Shown: piece after piece, positions 11,731-24,778 of the stretch
Numbering within the stretch: the stretch's first letter is position 1
Layout: every line of letters starts with the position of its first letter
Assembly (NCBI GenBank): GCA_000934385.1
Contig: KN880620.1
Span: forward strand, 1-46,801
Source of the DNA: Cylindrobasidium torrendii FP15055 ss-10
Lineage: Eukaryota; Basidiomycota; Agaricomycetes; Agaricales; Physalacriaceae
Reading direction: 5' to 3'
DNA: 46,801 nt
The notes under the pieces: generated by a model
The model's database searches: none
Told to the model about the DNA's origin: nothing
Seen by the model: the letters and a program-made list of their open reading frames with translations, nothing else
Translations under genes and position numbers: made by a program

Positions 11731-12676
11731 GTCTTGTTGTTTGGACGGACGGGTGGAGGTTGGGTCAGTCTACGGTAGATACGCTTCACTTTTTGGAATA
11801 CGCTTCCGTCATAATACCCGTATATTACATATGCGTGTTTTTTAGTTGTAGATTTGTTCATTGAGGAGTTTGAAAGGTCGCACCAAGCTCGATGTGTGTA
11901 GGCCGTTCCGGTACTCGCCAGCATTTGCCTATGGGAGTAGGACCTTGCGACACACGTACTCTGTGCGATAGGTTCTGTCTACGAAGCCAGAGGAGCCTAA
12001 GTTTAAGCCGTGGATTGTCGAAGGTGAGGATCGCTTCACCGACAGCATAACTGCTATCCTTGTGCTATCCAACCGCAGATGCACTGTACATTGTTATATC
12101 ACAACAAGTCTAAGGCAGTGGCAGCAAACCAGCCTGTCGAATGAGATAGAGTTACCGAAAGATGTTGCAGAGCAGTGTGATGTGGTATTGCAATCCGGTC
12201 GATGCTGATGAGCGTTGGCCGGGACCACTGCAGTAGATGTACGATGCATGAAGATCAGCAAGATGATAACAGTTCTCCCTTGGGTGTTGAACCAAAGTGC
12301 GAAGAAATGCAGCGAGTCGAGACTCCGAGCCCTTTAAAGGGCACCATGAGGCATCATGGTGCTGGCATCAAAGGTCCACAATGGGGCGGTGGAATGAATG
12401 GCCACTTGATAAGGTCGATGGGCCCACGAGGCAAAAATTACTTCTAAAGGAAGGTATGTCGTCAGCAATCGCGCACTGGCCGTCGCAAACATACACAAAC
12501 AGGAATTACCGTATCCAGTTATTCCCAAACCAATTCTCCGTACAGCGAGCCAAAATCCGAACGCCCAGAGTGAATAAAGGGCGGGGGGCCGCAAGGCTGG
12601 AGAACCACAATCCCCCCCGCACCCAAACCACCCAAATCACCTTCCACAACCCCCAACTTCTCTCATCTACTTCGCA
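11731..12676. other. Intergenic region between Vps1 and zinc-finger gene
   Basis: About 0.95 kb between two plus-strand genes. It should contain the Vps1 3' UTR and the zinc-finger promoter; a CT-rich leader (CAACTTCTCTCATCTACTTC, about 12654-12673) sits just before the chosen start. No other gene was seen. Confidence 0.5.
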
Positions 12677-13709
12677 ATGCCCAAAGTTGCATCTCAGAAG
12701 GTGTCTGCTTGCTCTACGCAGGTACGCTCGTTTCGGGGCTTATTGTTGCCACTCGATGACTAAGCATGATAAGGATAAGGCCTTTATCTGTCCGGTCTGC
12801 GGAAAAACAACAAAGACTAAGAGGTACCTCAAAAGACACATGGACGTCCATGATCCCTCTACAAAGAAGTACGCCGTCTCTTGCTTGGATTTGGGATGTA
12901 GGCTGACCATTGTGGCGCACAGTAAATATCAGTGCCCGGAACCGGGTTGTTCTCATTCTGCGCGGCAGAAAGCAAACCTGAAGGAGCACATGAAAGCAGT
13001 GTAAGTCCATAAAGTTTTCTCTGTTGCTGACTAGGTTTGCTGATGTGTATATTGTAGGCACCTTGATATAAAGGACTTGTCATGTCCATACTGCGACTTC
13101 GTAACGAGCAGATCTGCAAATATCATTCACCACCAGAAGCGGAGCCACCCAGAGCTGCCTTTTATCAGACTCGCTGGCATTCGCGCTCTGTCGACTTTCT
13201 CCCCTACTAGCTCGGCTACTCCCTCATCGTCGAGCTCGAGTCGCGACTCGTCTCCCACGCACGCCTCTACTTCCACCACCTTGCCGACCCAGCCACCAGT
13301 ATACGACACTTGGACGCAGGGCACGAGCATTCCCGACTTTGACTTTGATTTCGACTTCGATGTTCTGGACTATGGGTTGCCCACGGATGTATACTTCCCG
13401 CCCGACCCGCTCGCGTTCGAGCTGTTCCCCGCAACTAGCTCGAACTTGGCCGACCAAGATTATTTGGCCTTGTTACAGGAAGAGATGCAGGAGCTACCAG
13501 AGGATCAGAGCCCCGCGACATTGGCCTCTCCGGCTTCGAGCGAAGCAAGCTGTGGCCTGAGGCTGCCTACGCCATCATGGGAGCAGACAGCGTCGAACCA
13601 GTTGGAAGACGCGAGCGACTTTGCGTATGGGTATCCACTAGAAGGGTTTTCATCACAAGTAGATGAGTGGTTGTCCACTGGAGGGTTTGCAGGCCCGCTC
13701 GTTTACTAG
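12677..13709 (+). CDS. C2H2 zinc-finger protein, putative transcription factor
   Basis: Four exons (12677-12721, 12765-12868, 12923-13000, 13058-13709) give 292 residues. Three C2H2 fingers lie in the first half: CPVCGK with HMDVH, CPEPGC with HMKAVH (the third ligand pair is split by intron 3), and CPYCDF with HQKRSH. The second half is Ser/Thr/Pro-rich and then strongly acidic, with a DFDFDFDFDV run and Glu/Asp-Leu patches, as expected of an activation region. Intron 2 (12869-12922, 54 bp) is a multiple of three and free of stops, so unspliced RNA would insert 18 residues just before finger two. An in-frame ATG at 12756 (MTKHDKD) is an alternative start that needs no first intron. DNA target unknown. 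Confidence 0.8.
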
Positions 13710-14104
13710 AGGAAAGCGAAGTTAGTTCACAAATTGGAAAGGTCGTGTGTGTATCAGTATAATTATTGGGAAACTTGTTTTGTATAAGTAGAATTGGGTA
13801 GATCTACCGGAAAGGATTTTTTTTCGAAAGCAATGGTCCCACGCGAAGGAAAGAAGGGAATCGTCACTAAGACTTCGTGAAAAGGCCGCGCCTCCAGCCC
13901 CGGGGTCGCGTCGTTAACAGGTCCATTCGGCGTCAAGAATTCAGAAGGCATGGAATCCATTTTCCGTGAAGGTCGCTTGCGCGTACGTGACTCATCCTGG
14001 TAGTTGTCAGGACAAAAGAGCTTGCGCAGATTCCAAAGTGATCACTGATGCCAATGATGGACACCGTCACGTGCTTTCGGTCTTGGGCTTGACTCTTGAC
14101 CACC
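13710..14104. other. Intergenic region between zinc-finger and FunK1 genes
   Basis: 395 bp in which nothing coding was recognised; presumably the 3' UTR of the zinc-finger gene and the promoter of the kinase. Confidence 0.5.
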
Positions 14105-16785
14105 ATGTCGTCCTCCGACGATCAAGATGAGCCTCCAGTTTCGTCAACAGATGAAATGAACCCGAATATCTCCAAAAATCCCCCAAAATCCATCAATCAG
14201 AGCCCCGTCGTCTCCAAGATAGCACCATACTCGCTTTTCGCCGCTCAGCCACTTTCATTAGCCCAAGTCCACAGGCAGCTAGTCCGCGAGACTGCCGGCC
14301 ATTATGTCGGTCCCATGCCACCTGCTCAATTCCTGGACGATTTCATGCCGTGGAATAGCGGTTCCGCAATAGTGAAAGTGCAAAAACCATCCAAGGCGCG
14401 CATGGCTGCACTCTCCGCCATGGCCACCGCCTCTTCGAAAGAAGAGATGTATCCGCATCTCGTGGGTAAGCCATCTATCATTTGAGCCTTCGTGACACTT
14501 TGAGTAGATTTCTGCTCTCACAAATTGGCCCCCAAAGTCCAACGCAACGACTGTTCGCCTGCGATTCGAGGATAGCCACCTACATCGTGACCGCAACTGT
14601 CAGACACTCGGTGTCGGTATTTCCGCATACTCAATGCTTAAAAAGGATCAGCAAGTTCCGCGAACGAGTCCCGGAATAATGGACTTTGCAAATGTGCAAA
14701 CGTGGGTTGAATTGAAGCCAGATACTAAATGGGACGCCTTTCGTGACCCCGGGCTTCCTACTATGCTGGAAGATGTCTGCGAGATCGAGGGCGCCCTCGA
14801 TGACGAGCAGGGGACAGACGACGAGCAAGACGACTCTGACGACTTAGATGTCGCCGAGGAACCATCTAACGATCCTAGAGAAAGCGCTGTTCCAGACGAC
14901 GACCGTGATGCGACTCTCTCTAACCTTAACAAAGGCACACCGCAAGAGGCTGAACATCATCCCTTCGAGAATAATACACAACATGGCCGACACACCCGCG
15001 GCCAACTAGCCAGCTACGCTGGGGCTACCATGTCCGTCCAATTTCGGAACCACTTGCTTACTATTCTGATCTGCAAGAATTTCGCTCGCTTCATCCGCTG
15101 GGACCGCTCCTGTGCTATCGTCACTCGTGCGTTTGATTACAGCAAAAACCCTCTCCTTTTCTTCGAATTTTTCGCGCGCTTCTCACAGCTCACCCGAGAG
15201 CAAAGGGGTCTCTGCCCTTCGATACGGCCGGCGAGAAAATCAGAGGCTAATAAGGCTCGTATGGCGCTTGAACCTCGTGCCGTGTCTCTTTGGCTGGGGA
15301 AGCCAGGTAGTGCTCTGAAGAACGTCGTGTCAATAAAAGCGCAGCCATTCCTAGTGTTTAACTTCCAGGGCCAGTCCTTTGTGATTCCTGCCCCTCATTG
15401 TGATGAGTACGGTCTCTGCCCTTTTGGTCGTGCTACGCGTTGCAGAGCTGTGGTCTGTATATCGGGGACAAATCCAGTTGTACTGTTCATGAAGGATTAT
15501 TGGAGGGAGCCTGGCGTTGCTGGAAGCGGTGTCATCAGCGAGGCCGAGGTGTATGCTCGCTTCAGGGCCGAAAAAATTAAGCATGTTGCCTCTATGTATC
15601 TTGGTGGCGACGTGGACGGCTTGAAGACGGATGGTCTCAACAGGGCGAAAGAAGACTGGGCCTATCAGGCGGGTCACCTCCATGTTCCACAATTAGTGGG
15701 TCACTGTATCATCCTGAATGAAGTCGGCCGTGGGCTCCTTACCTTCCGCACGGCTCATGATCTCATTGCATGCATTGGCGACGCCGTAGAAGGTGAGCAC
15801 AGTGATAATACAGTCCTAGTAGTGATGCTTGATACGGCGTACAGCATACGAAGAGGTTTTAGACAAGCTCAAGATCATGCACCGCGACTTCAGCCCGGAC
15901 AATGTGATGATGATGTGGTGCAACTCCAAGCGTCGATGGGGAGGGCTGCTCATTGACTGGGACCACTGCCTTGATCTCAACGCACCCAATTCGCGCAGGG
16001 AAAGGACTTTCCGCACGGTAGGTGCTCTGTGCCATCTACAGCGTCTTAATAACTGTGTTTTGCAGGGAAAATGGCACTTCTTTTCGGCTGCACTTGCTGA
16101 GCGTAGGACCAGTGAGCACTCGCCTATCGACGACCGCGAGTCCGTCTACCATTCTTTCCTCTGGAGCGGTCTATGCCATCTCAAACACAACTTGACGACT
16201 GCCTACCTTCAATCCTTCCTCGCATCCTACGATGAGATGTTGATAGTTGATGGGCACACTGTGTCTGGTGGTGCCAAACGACGCAGCGTACTTACGGTTG
16301 GCGGGCCCTCAGAAATAATCTTCGACCTCGAACCTCTGAATATCCTGATGGAGGAGCTCTGCTGGATGTTTTCCGCCCGGTACGAGGACAGAAACAACAA
16401 GCGGGCGACATCTGCCATGATAGATGCGCGTTTAGCGAATCTTGACAACCCGGCATGGCTCGTCGGTGTTCTGAGAGAGGCAGAAAGAGAGTTGTACAGT
16501 CTTTGGGAGGATAGGTGCAAAGAAGTGTGTGCTGCTAGTCTCAAGCAGAACAATGGAGCGGTGGACAACGACAGGTTGGACACTAGTATGGCCTCGGCCG
16601 AAATGTGCAAGGAGTCTGACTGGGTCAAGCACGTTCTGCGCTTGGAGCCTTCTGGAGAACCGGGCATCGAGTTCAATTTGACGCGTCCTTGGGATGCCTA
16701 TACGAAGCGGTCGCATTCAAAGGGTCCTTTTCTCCCAAGCGACGATGATGACGAGCAGCCAAAGAGAAAGAAGCGGCGCACTTAG
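14105..16785 (+). CDS. FunK1-type fungal protein kinase-like protein
   Basis: Four exons (14105-14461, 14508-15792, 15845-16017, 16066-16785) give 844 residues. The kinase-like core has the catalytic-loop motif MHRDFSPDN (His560-Arg-Asp562) and the metal-binding motif LLIDWDHC (Asp585), the FunK1 equivalents of HRD and DFG. A long acidic insert (about residues 215-260, DDEQGTDDEQDDSDDLD) lies before the core, and the protein ends in DDDDEQPKRKKRRT, a likely nuclear localisation signal. FunK1 is an expanded kinase family in mushroom-forming fungi with little functional data. The start has a good context (CACCATGT). Donor 1 (GTGGGT) is weak but is the only one that keeps frame; intron 3 is 48 bp, in frame and stop-free, so retention would be tolerated. 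Confidence 0.85.
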
Positions 16786-17275
16786 CATGGTGCATCATTC
16801 GGTGCAAGTCCACCTGCACGGCTTGCTGAAATTCCTTTCCGCGAAGTCAATTTAACCCTGAATTTGCGCGGGGCCTCATTGCAGCAGGAGGTGTTGGGGG
16901 AGAGACAGAAAACACGCTCTCGTATTTGGTTGGATCTATCATTGACCTCCGGATCCCAATACTTGATTGTGTCGTGGTTGAGGGTTATTACATCGTTCGT
17001 CTCAAAGCGGGCCAGGAAGTTGACAGTATGATTCATTCTTATAGTACGGAATAAATTGGGAATGGGCGAAGAAATCTAGTTTCTGTATGATCCAGTAGTA
17101 CAAGCAAAGTGTACGACGCAGATTTACATAGGTGGTGCGCACGCTGCGCAGATCGAACACTGGGGCCCAAATCAGGAATCTCGTTCGTCAACTCCATAGT
17201 GAATACATAAGCAAGATAACATAGGAATAGTAACATATATGTAAGGAAAGAAACGGGACTAGAGTCAAAAATTCG
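16786..17275. other. Intergenic region between convergent FunK1 and shugoshin genes
   Basis: 490 bp of convergent 3' sequence. No gene or repeat was recognised. Confidence 0.5.
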
Positions 17276-18767
17276 TTATATCATAAGCGGGTCAAAGTCG
17301 TCTTCATCCTCGTCGTCCGGTGACCATCGACGCTCCCCACTCCTCCGACCTCCAGATCCACTACTTCCAGTCTGCCCATCCTCCTGCGACGGTCGCCTCT
17401 TTGCCAACATGGTAGCCCCACTCGTCTTCTGAATCAGCGGCTTCCTCAGCGGTGGTACGCCATCCGGCCGCCTCATCTTGGTATTGAGTTTGGGCTCAGC
17501 ATAGTTGACGCTCGTACTGCGTCGTGCGCGACGAGCAACAGGCTCTGGTTCTGGTTCTGGTTCTGGCTCCGGTTCTTCATCTTCACGAGGCGGAGGATGT
17601 CTTGGTTCTGGAGACGGGGTTGGTAACTGACGACGAGACCGAGGCTTGGATGTACGAAGAGGAACAAAGTCCTCACCATCCTCGATAGGCATAGGTTCAG
17701 CGTGTCGCGACTTTGGCCTAGGTTGTGGGACGTCCTCAGTGGGTTGTGGCTCTTCGCGGCGACTCCGATGCTTGACTGCGGGTGTCGACACAATCTCGTT
17801 CAAGGAAGACCGCGACTTGGATTTCTTGATCGGCAATTCCTCCGGTGCGACAAGTGAACTGGCTTTCGCGGCCATTTCGTTGGTCATATCCTTGAGCTCT
17901 TTCCTCCCCTTGCTCTTGGGTTTTGGTGGGAGTTCGTCGAATTCGTCGCCACTCAGGTTGAGAATATCGTCTGGTTCCTCAACCTCAACCTCTCGACGCA
18001 CGACAAGTTGGCTGGAACGTCGCTTCCGTGGTGCTGGTGTCAGAGTAGCCAAATCCACTGGTGGGGGAGGGGATGGCGCGCTGGGAAGCGGTAGGCGACT
18101 GGCGCTCAGCCGTGGTCGACTCTTGAGCGTTTTCCGTTCAGCGGTATCCTCCAACTTAGCGGCCTTCTTTTTCTCGACTGGTTCATCGTCCTCGGCAATC
18201 CCGGGCACGGTAGGCTCGCGCGATAAACGGTCGCGAGGGGCCGCATCGGTTACAAGACGTCTGGCAGGTTGTGGTGGTGGGGGTGGTGGCGCCTCAGTGG
18301 GTATATGATGTGTTTGTCGAATGAAGCTGAACTAGATGACCTATCAGAATGATTGGTAGGATGTTTGAAAAAGATACACACTGCTGTTTCCATGTCCTCT
18401 AGCACCTTCCTTGTCCTCTCCTTCTCCCGTTTGAGCTCCTGTGCTAATGCTACCTCGGATGCACGGAGCCGCATGTTCTCGTTGTAAAACGACATCTTCT
18501 CAGTCTCTAGTTCTTGTATGCGCGCGCTGAGGGTCGAGTTAAGCCTAAGGTCCAGGTCAATAGGCCATAAGAGGGTTTGACTTGATGGCAAGTTACTTTG
18601 CAATCTGCTTGTTGGTTTTCAAGAATGCGCGTTTGTCTGTCGCGTTGATTAGCCCTGGGAATCCATGGTGTAAAATCTCGGGAGGACGTACAGTTCTCAA
18701 ATTCTGTCAACTGGTCGATTCCGCCGTCGAGCATGGACCTGCGCGACTCGCGCCTGCCACCCAGCAT
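17276..18767 (-). CDS. SGO1: Shugoshin, protector of centromeric cohesin
   Basis: Four exons (18767-18692, 18636-18597, 18544-18382, 18331-17276) give 444 residues. Shugoshin recruits PP2A to centromeres and shields cohesin from separase. Two family landmarks are present. Residues about 25-95 form the N-terminal coiled coil (NYKRAFLKTNKQIAKLNSTL, then ENMRLRASEVALAQ). Near the C-terminus is the basic SGO motif RRSTSVNYAEPKLNTKMRR, which in other species binds phosphorylated H2A. The middle is low-complexity, basic and Ser/Pro-rich, with PPPPPP and PEPEPEPEPEP runs, and evolves quickly in this family. Introns are 55, 52 and 50 bp; intron 1 has a clear CTAAT branch site. The 40-nt second exon is easily missed by automated prediction. 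Identification rests on the two ends. Confidence 0.9.
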
Positions 18768-19268
18768 CTTGGTATAGTTCAATCCGGTAATGTTCAAGTT
18801 GATTCTAGTAAACAAGTCGGGCCGCGTAATACAGTATTTCCGTGGAGAAGGTCGTCGTCTTGGGCGTGGCCGCTGTCGAGAGCGGCGGCCCTGTCTGGCT
18901 GGTCGTCGTTCTGGTGATGGTTCGGAGAGAAATGGCCCACGCGCGCAGGCGAGCCACGAGCACGTGCTGATCATGCGCTTCGGCATTTACCGGGTGGCGC
19001 ACGCGACAAAGACGCGAGCAGGGATGAACATTCTTGTTCCGACCTTGTTCAATCCCTCAATATCCACAATTTCATCAAGACAAAATGTAGCACGTAAACC
19101 AAGATTGATTCTCTAAGCAAGCCGTCAAAGCAGCTGAGAGTTCTATGTACATACAACTTGAATCTGACTGCAAGTCTTCGTTGACCACCAAGGAATTTTC
19201 TCAACTTCTCTACATGTCATAGTAATATAATTTTCTCTCTCTAATATACATTTGCTACATCCCATCAG
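18768..19268. other. Intergenic region between shugoshin and P450 genes
   Basis: 501 bp upstream of shugoshin and downstream of the P450, both on the minus strand. Nothing else was recognised. Confidence 0.5.
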
Positions 19269-21272
19269 CTATTCTCTGGGCTTCACGACCATATGGAAGG
19301 TTCGTCCTCTGAAGTAGGGCTCGAAGAAATCCTTGATAGCTGTTACGTCTTCAACGCTGATTTTGATATCAGGTGAGCAGATATAAAAAATTTCCTCACC
19401 ATGCCTACCTCGTGTTATGAGCCTTCATATCCAATCTACGAATGAGGTGCCCAAATATCATATACATCTCCACCCACGCCATTCTATGACCGCGTTAACT
19501 CGTGCATGTATGAGAGTAAAAGACACGCACCCCATTCCAACGCATTGCCGCGTCCCGCGCGAGAACGATACCATGTTGTCCTCCAAGATTGCGTGCGCCT
19601 CAGGTTCAATGCCTAACCAACGCTCCGGCTTGAATACCATCGGGTCAGGGAATATTTCCGGGTTGAAGTGAAGGAAGGTCACGCCCATGGACACTGCTGT
19701 CTATCCGACAACCTCAGTAATTTGACCATCAAGCAGTGCGTTAAAGGAACGCACCCCAGCGGGAACGGCCCAGTCGCCGACGCGAATATCCTTCAGTGCA
19801 AGACGCTGCAGTGGGGAACAGACACCAAGCGCTAGGCGCAGAGCTTCTTTGATGCATGCTGTGAGATATGGTAGCCTCTCAAGGTCTTGCAGCGGCGGTG
19901 GGTGTGCTTTGTCTGGCCATGCTTCCATAAGCTCGGCAAGGAGGGTGCGTTGTACGCGGGGGTCGTTGATGATGTGGAATATGCCAACGTAGCATGTCTG
20001 CCCAACCTATGTAGATGATCTGTGAGAATTCTGACGAGCGGTGTAATGCAAAAAAAAAAAAAACCTTACCGTCTCGCCCCCAGCTTGCGTGAGAACTTGT
20101 GCTTCGTCAATCAAGGACTTCTTCGACCTCTGTTTGTCGTCAATTAGCCTTGGTTTATCATAAGCCACGCTGTGCTGGTTTTCGTCTGCTATATCCTCGT
20201 CGGAGGAAAGTAGAGCTGAGAATATGGTCCCCGCTTTTGTGTTGTCCTGAAGCGCGACAGTGTGCGAGGCGATTAAACGAGCATACATGGTCCGCATTTC
20301 GACGTTGCACCGTAACTGCGCGGAGGGAAGCTTGAGGACGAGGGCATCTGGAAGGCGTGCAAGTATAGCAGGGATGATTGGAATCCAACGCGAGATCCAT
20401 ATAAGATGATTCTGTAGTCGATTAGTAGTAGATGTCGATTAGTACGTTCTGAAGGCTTACCAATGTAGAAATATTGACCAGAAGATCATGGCGGAATCCT
20501 GATGCGTCAAGGCAGCCGATGGTTTGACCAAAGGTATACGACATAATAATGTCGGTGGTTAATGCGCGAAATGCAAAGTAGCAGTTCACTGGCACGTTGG
20601 GAGTGCTCGAAAGACGATCGATGAAGATATCCATCTACAAGCTGGAGTGAGCGATGAATGGGGAAAGAGGGATTCTATGCACGTCTTTCTGTATTTTCTC
20701 TTCTAGCTGGAGAGTAGCACGCCTTTGGAAGAACGGGTTGAGGATTTCCCTACGAGCTCGATGTTGATGCAAGTCGGTTTGTCCAAAGCTTCCTGCCAGG
20801 ATTGATGTTGGTGCGCTAAGCTGCGCTCGACAAAGCTGGGAGATGGTACATACCATCGGATACGTTGAATGCGCCATATGAGACTGGTTCCTTGACAATG
20901 AATGCCCCGGTTCTGTAAATATCGGGGTATGCCTTTGGATCACTGAAGTGTAACTGTCAACATCTTGAGTACCAAGTGGGACGCTACTGAGTGTTTGAGA
21001 CGTGCATCGTTTGGTCCAAATCTCACGACGGGACCGTAAACTTGGTGTAACTTTTCGAGTTGGGAAAGAAATTCTCCGCCTCCGTCCTTGACGAGGTCGT
21101 AATATGCGTGGTACAGTGAGGTGACTGCTGCCAGACGTGGACCTGGATAGCATGCCAACGGATGGAAGTAGAGACGATGAATGGCTATAGTGGCAATAGC
21201 CAAGAGAGGGAGAAAGACGAAGGCAAGAGTAGACATCGTTGGCATATAGCTTTGTGAAGGCGCCGCGGACAT
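19269..21272 (-). CDS. Cytochrome P450 monooxygenase, membrane-anchored
   Basis: Nine exons (21272-21006, 20953-20854, 20792-20683, 20634-20461, 20411-20070, 19997-19755, 19700-19531, 19483-19409, 19356-19269) give 522 residues, normal for the family. An N-terminal anchor (LAFVFLPLLAIATIAI, about 16-31) precedes the Pro/Gly hinge YPGPRL. Motifs: I-helix AGGETT (about 326-332), ExxR at KEALR (382-385), FKPERW, and the heme loop FSRGTRQCVGMG with Cys465 as iron ligand. All key residues are present, so it should be active. Intron 1 (21005-20954) uses a GC donor (GAT/GCACGT); this is the only junction found that restores the family segment FGPNDLHFSDPKAYPDIY. Intron 5 holds a 13-base A run on the plus strand. 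Substrate cannot be told from sequence; no biosynthetic partners lie beside it. Confidence 0.92.
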
Positions 21273-21851
21273 TTATTGAGCCCTTTGTTGGCATATCGAA
21301 TGAGGAATTCAAGCGAAGCCGTTCTTGGATTTGTATAGTCCACCATTAGTCCCTTCTGGGATGTGAGTCCTAGAATGTACGGTGAGCGTGAACACTCCGA
21401 CTTAGTCGAACCCACGGCCGCAAGCAGGTGTGGACCGAAGTTGTAGGCTGCTGTGGGGGTGGAGTGGGGGACGAGTAGAGACGACCATGTGGCGACGTGT
21501 TATCAGGCCGTGGGCACACAACTGGCCGACGGCGGCGACAAACGTGCAAAAGCAAAGTCAGTTGACTGCAGTTGGCTGTCTGAGCGCATCACCGACGCGT
21601 CCAAGGTCCGTTCCGAAGCCGGGATGATGATCCGGGGCGTAGTCGCGTGGCCCTAGTGCATCTCACTTTCTGACCACTACGACCGCGTCGGGGAACGACT
21701 GCAACGACGACTGGAATATACGCGGCAAATTGGACAAACGATCAACGCGGAAACCCTATCCCCATTTCCGGCTTTTGAAACTCGAAATTAAACGGGGAAA
21801 GCCTTATCTCTGCTTAGGCAACTTGTGCAGCGATAAGCAGCTTCAACCACG
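21273..21851. other. Divergent promoter region between P450 and SRPK genes
   Basis: 579 bp between two divergent start codons. No gene was recognised; it must hold both promoters. Confidence 0.5.
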
Positions 21852-23634
<1,783 letters not shown>

Positions 23635-24778
23635 GTACCTCTTTTGGTGGTTGATGGGGGCGTACGGGCGCGGGGAGGATAGCTAACTTACGGAGTCGAT
23701 GTTGTATATTTTGTGTATCACGAAAGGTTATATACTTGTACGCTGTGGTAGATTACTTACACCTTTTTTTTCCTTCTGTATTTCGTGCAACTGCTATCTT
23801 GTTTTTGCATTTGCACTATGCACATAGCGCGAGTGGAGTTAAGGAGCTCTAGTGACCCTTGTGCTTCTCGCCCCAATTGGGTAAGTGTGGTTCGGTAACA
23901 AGGCAGCGAGGTCTCGGAATCGAATGTGGCTGCCTAGTCTCTTTGATATTGCCTAGACCACCATCGAGCCCACAATGTAAGATGCTCCGTACCGAAGCAT
24001 TGCGCGCTGCCACCTTACAGTATCATTGTGGGACCAGCGTTCATATAGACAATTCGCGCCTGCCACTGGACCACCATCTTGCCCATATCCACTCGGGATG
24101 AACTCGATTCAACTGCGATATTCCAAATAGTTGAGCCTCTCAGGTAGTTTCAAGGGATTTTCAGAAGCCTCGCAGCCAGGCTCACGAGACCAATCTGCCT
24201 AAGTACGAGGACACGCTCATCACGAGAAGGAACGTTATGCATGGCCTCCGGTGCACGAAGGGAATTTATGGATTCCTCTGCAAAGAAACAGCTTTGACCC
24301 CCAGTGCCAACAAAGGAGCAGTTCAATCCCATTGTGGGGCGCATGCGAGCCTGACTATGCATCAAGGAAAGGCGCTGGTAGAGATACTATAAGTCCACTG
24401 ATCAGTTGAGCAGAAATGTATCTGGACCTACAAGGAGCACGAGTGCTACTTTCGAGAGGACGGCGGGAATGGTTCAGACCCACTGGCATGCGTACGGTGG
24501 TTGTGGCATTAGTAGATAGGCTTCATCGAGAGGTTGGCCGAACTATTCCTAGTAGGAGAGACAAAAGCGCGACACTACACGGACGTCAAGGAATTTACAA
24601 ATGTTATTCCCAAGTTGTTCCTTTACTATGGTGCGTGGAGGACAGTTCTACAACATGCCATTTACTTTCGCTGCCAGCCCGATTCCTGATTCCTCTGAGC
24701 CCGACCATATCACATCGCCCAATTGAATCGATGTCAGTTTCGGCCAGGTAACTACACTCTCCCTCGCGGCCTGATGAT
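23635..24778. other. Intergenic region between SRPK and first F-box gene
   Basis: About 1.1 kb of convergent 3' sequence. A short minus-strand frame near 24365-24150 (GLNCSFVGTGGQSC) faintly recalls a hydrophobin segment but lacks the Cys-Cys pairs, so no gene is called. Confidence 0.45.

Noticed and set aside
17646..18308. Long plus-strand open frame opposite shugoshin
   Set aside because: Ser/Gly-rich shadow of the Pro/Glu/Arg-rich minus-strand exon.
20050..20063. A-rich run as a retroposon poly-A tail
   Set aside because: It lies inside P450 intron 5 (a pyrimidine run on the coding strand) with no element body or target duplication beside it.
24150..24365. Hydrophobin-like fragment (GLNCSFVGTGGQSC)
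   Set aside because: The diagnostic Cys-Cys pairs and the rest of the hydrophobin pattern are absent.
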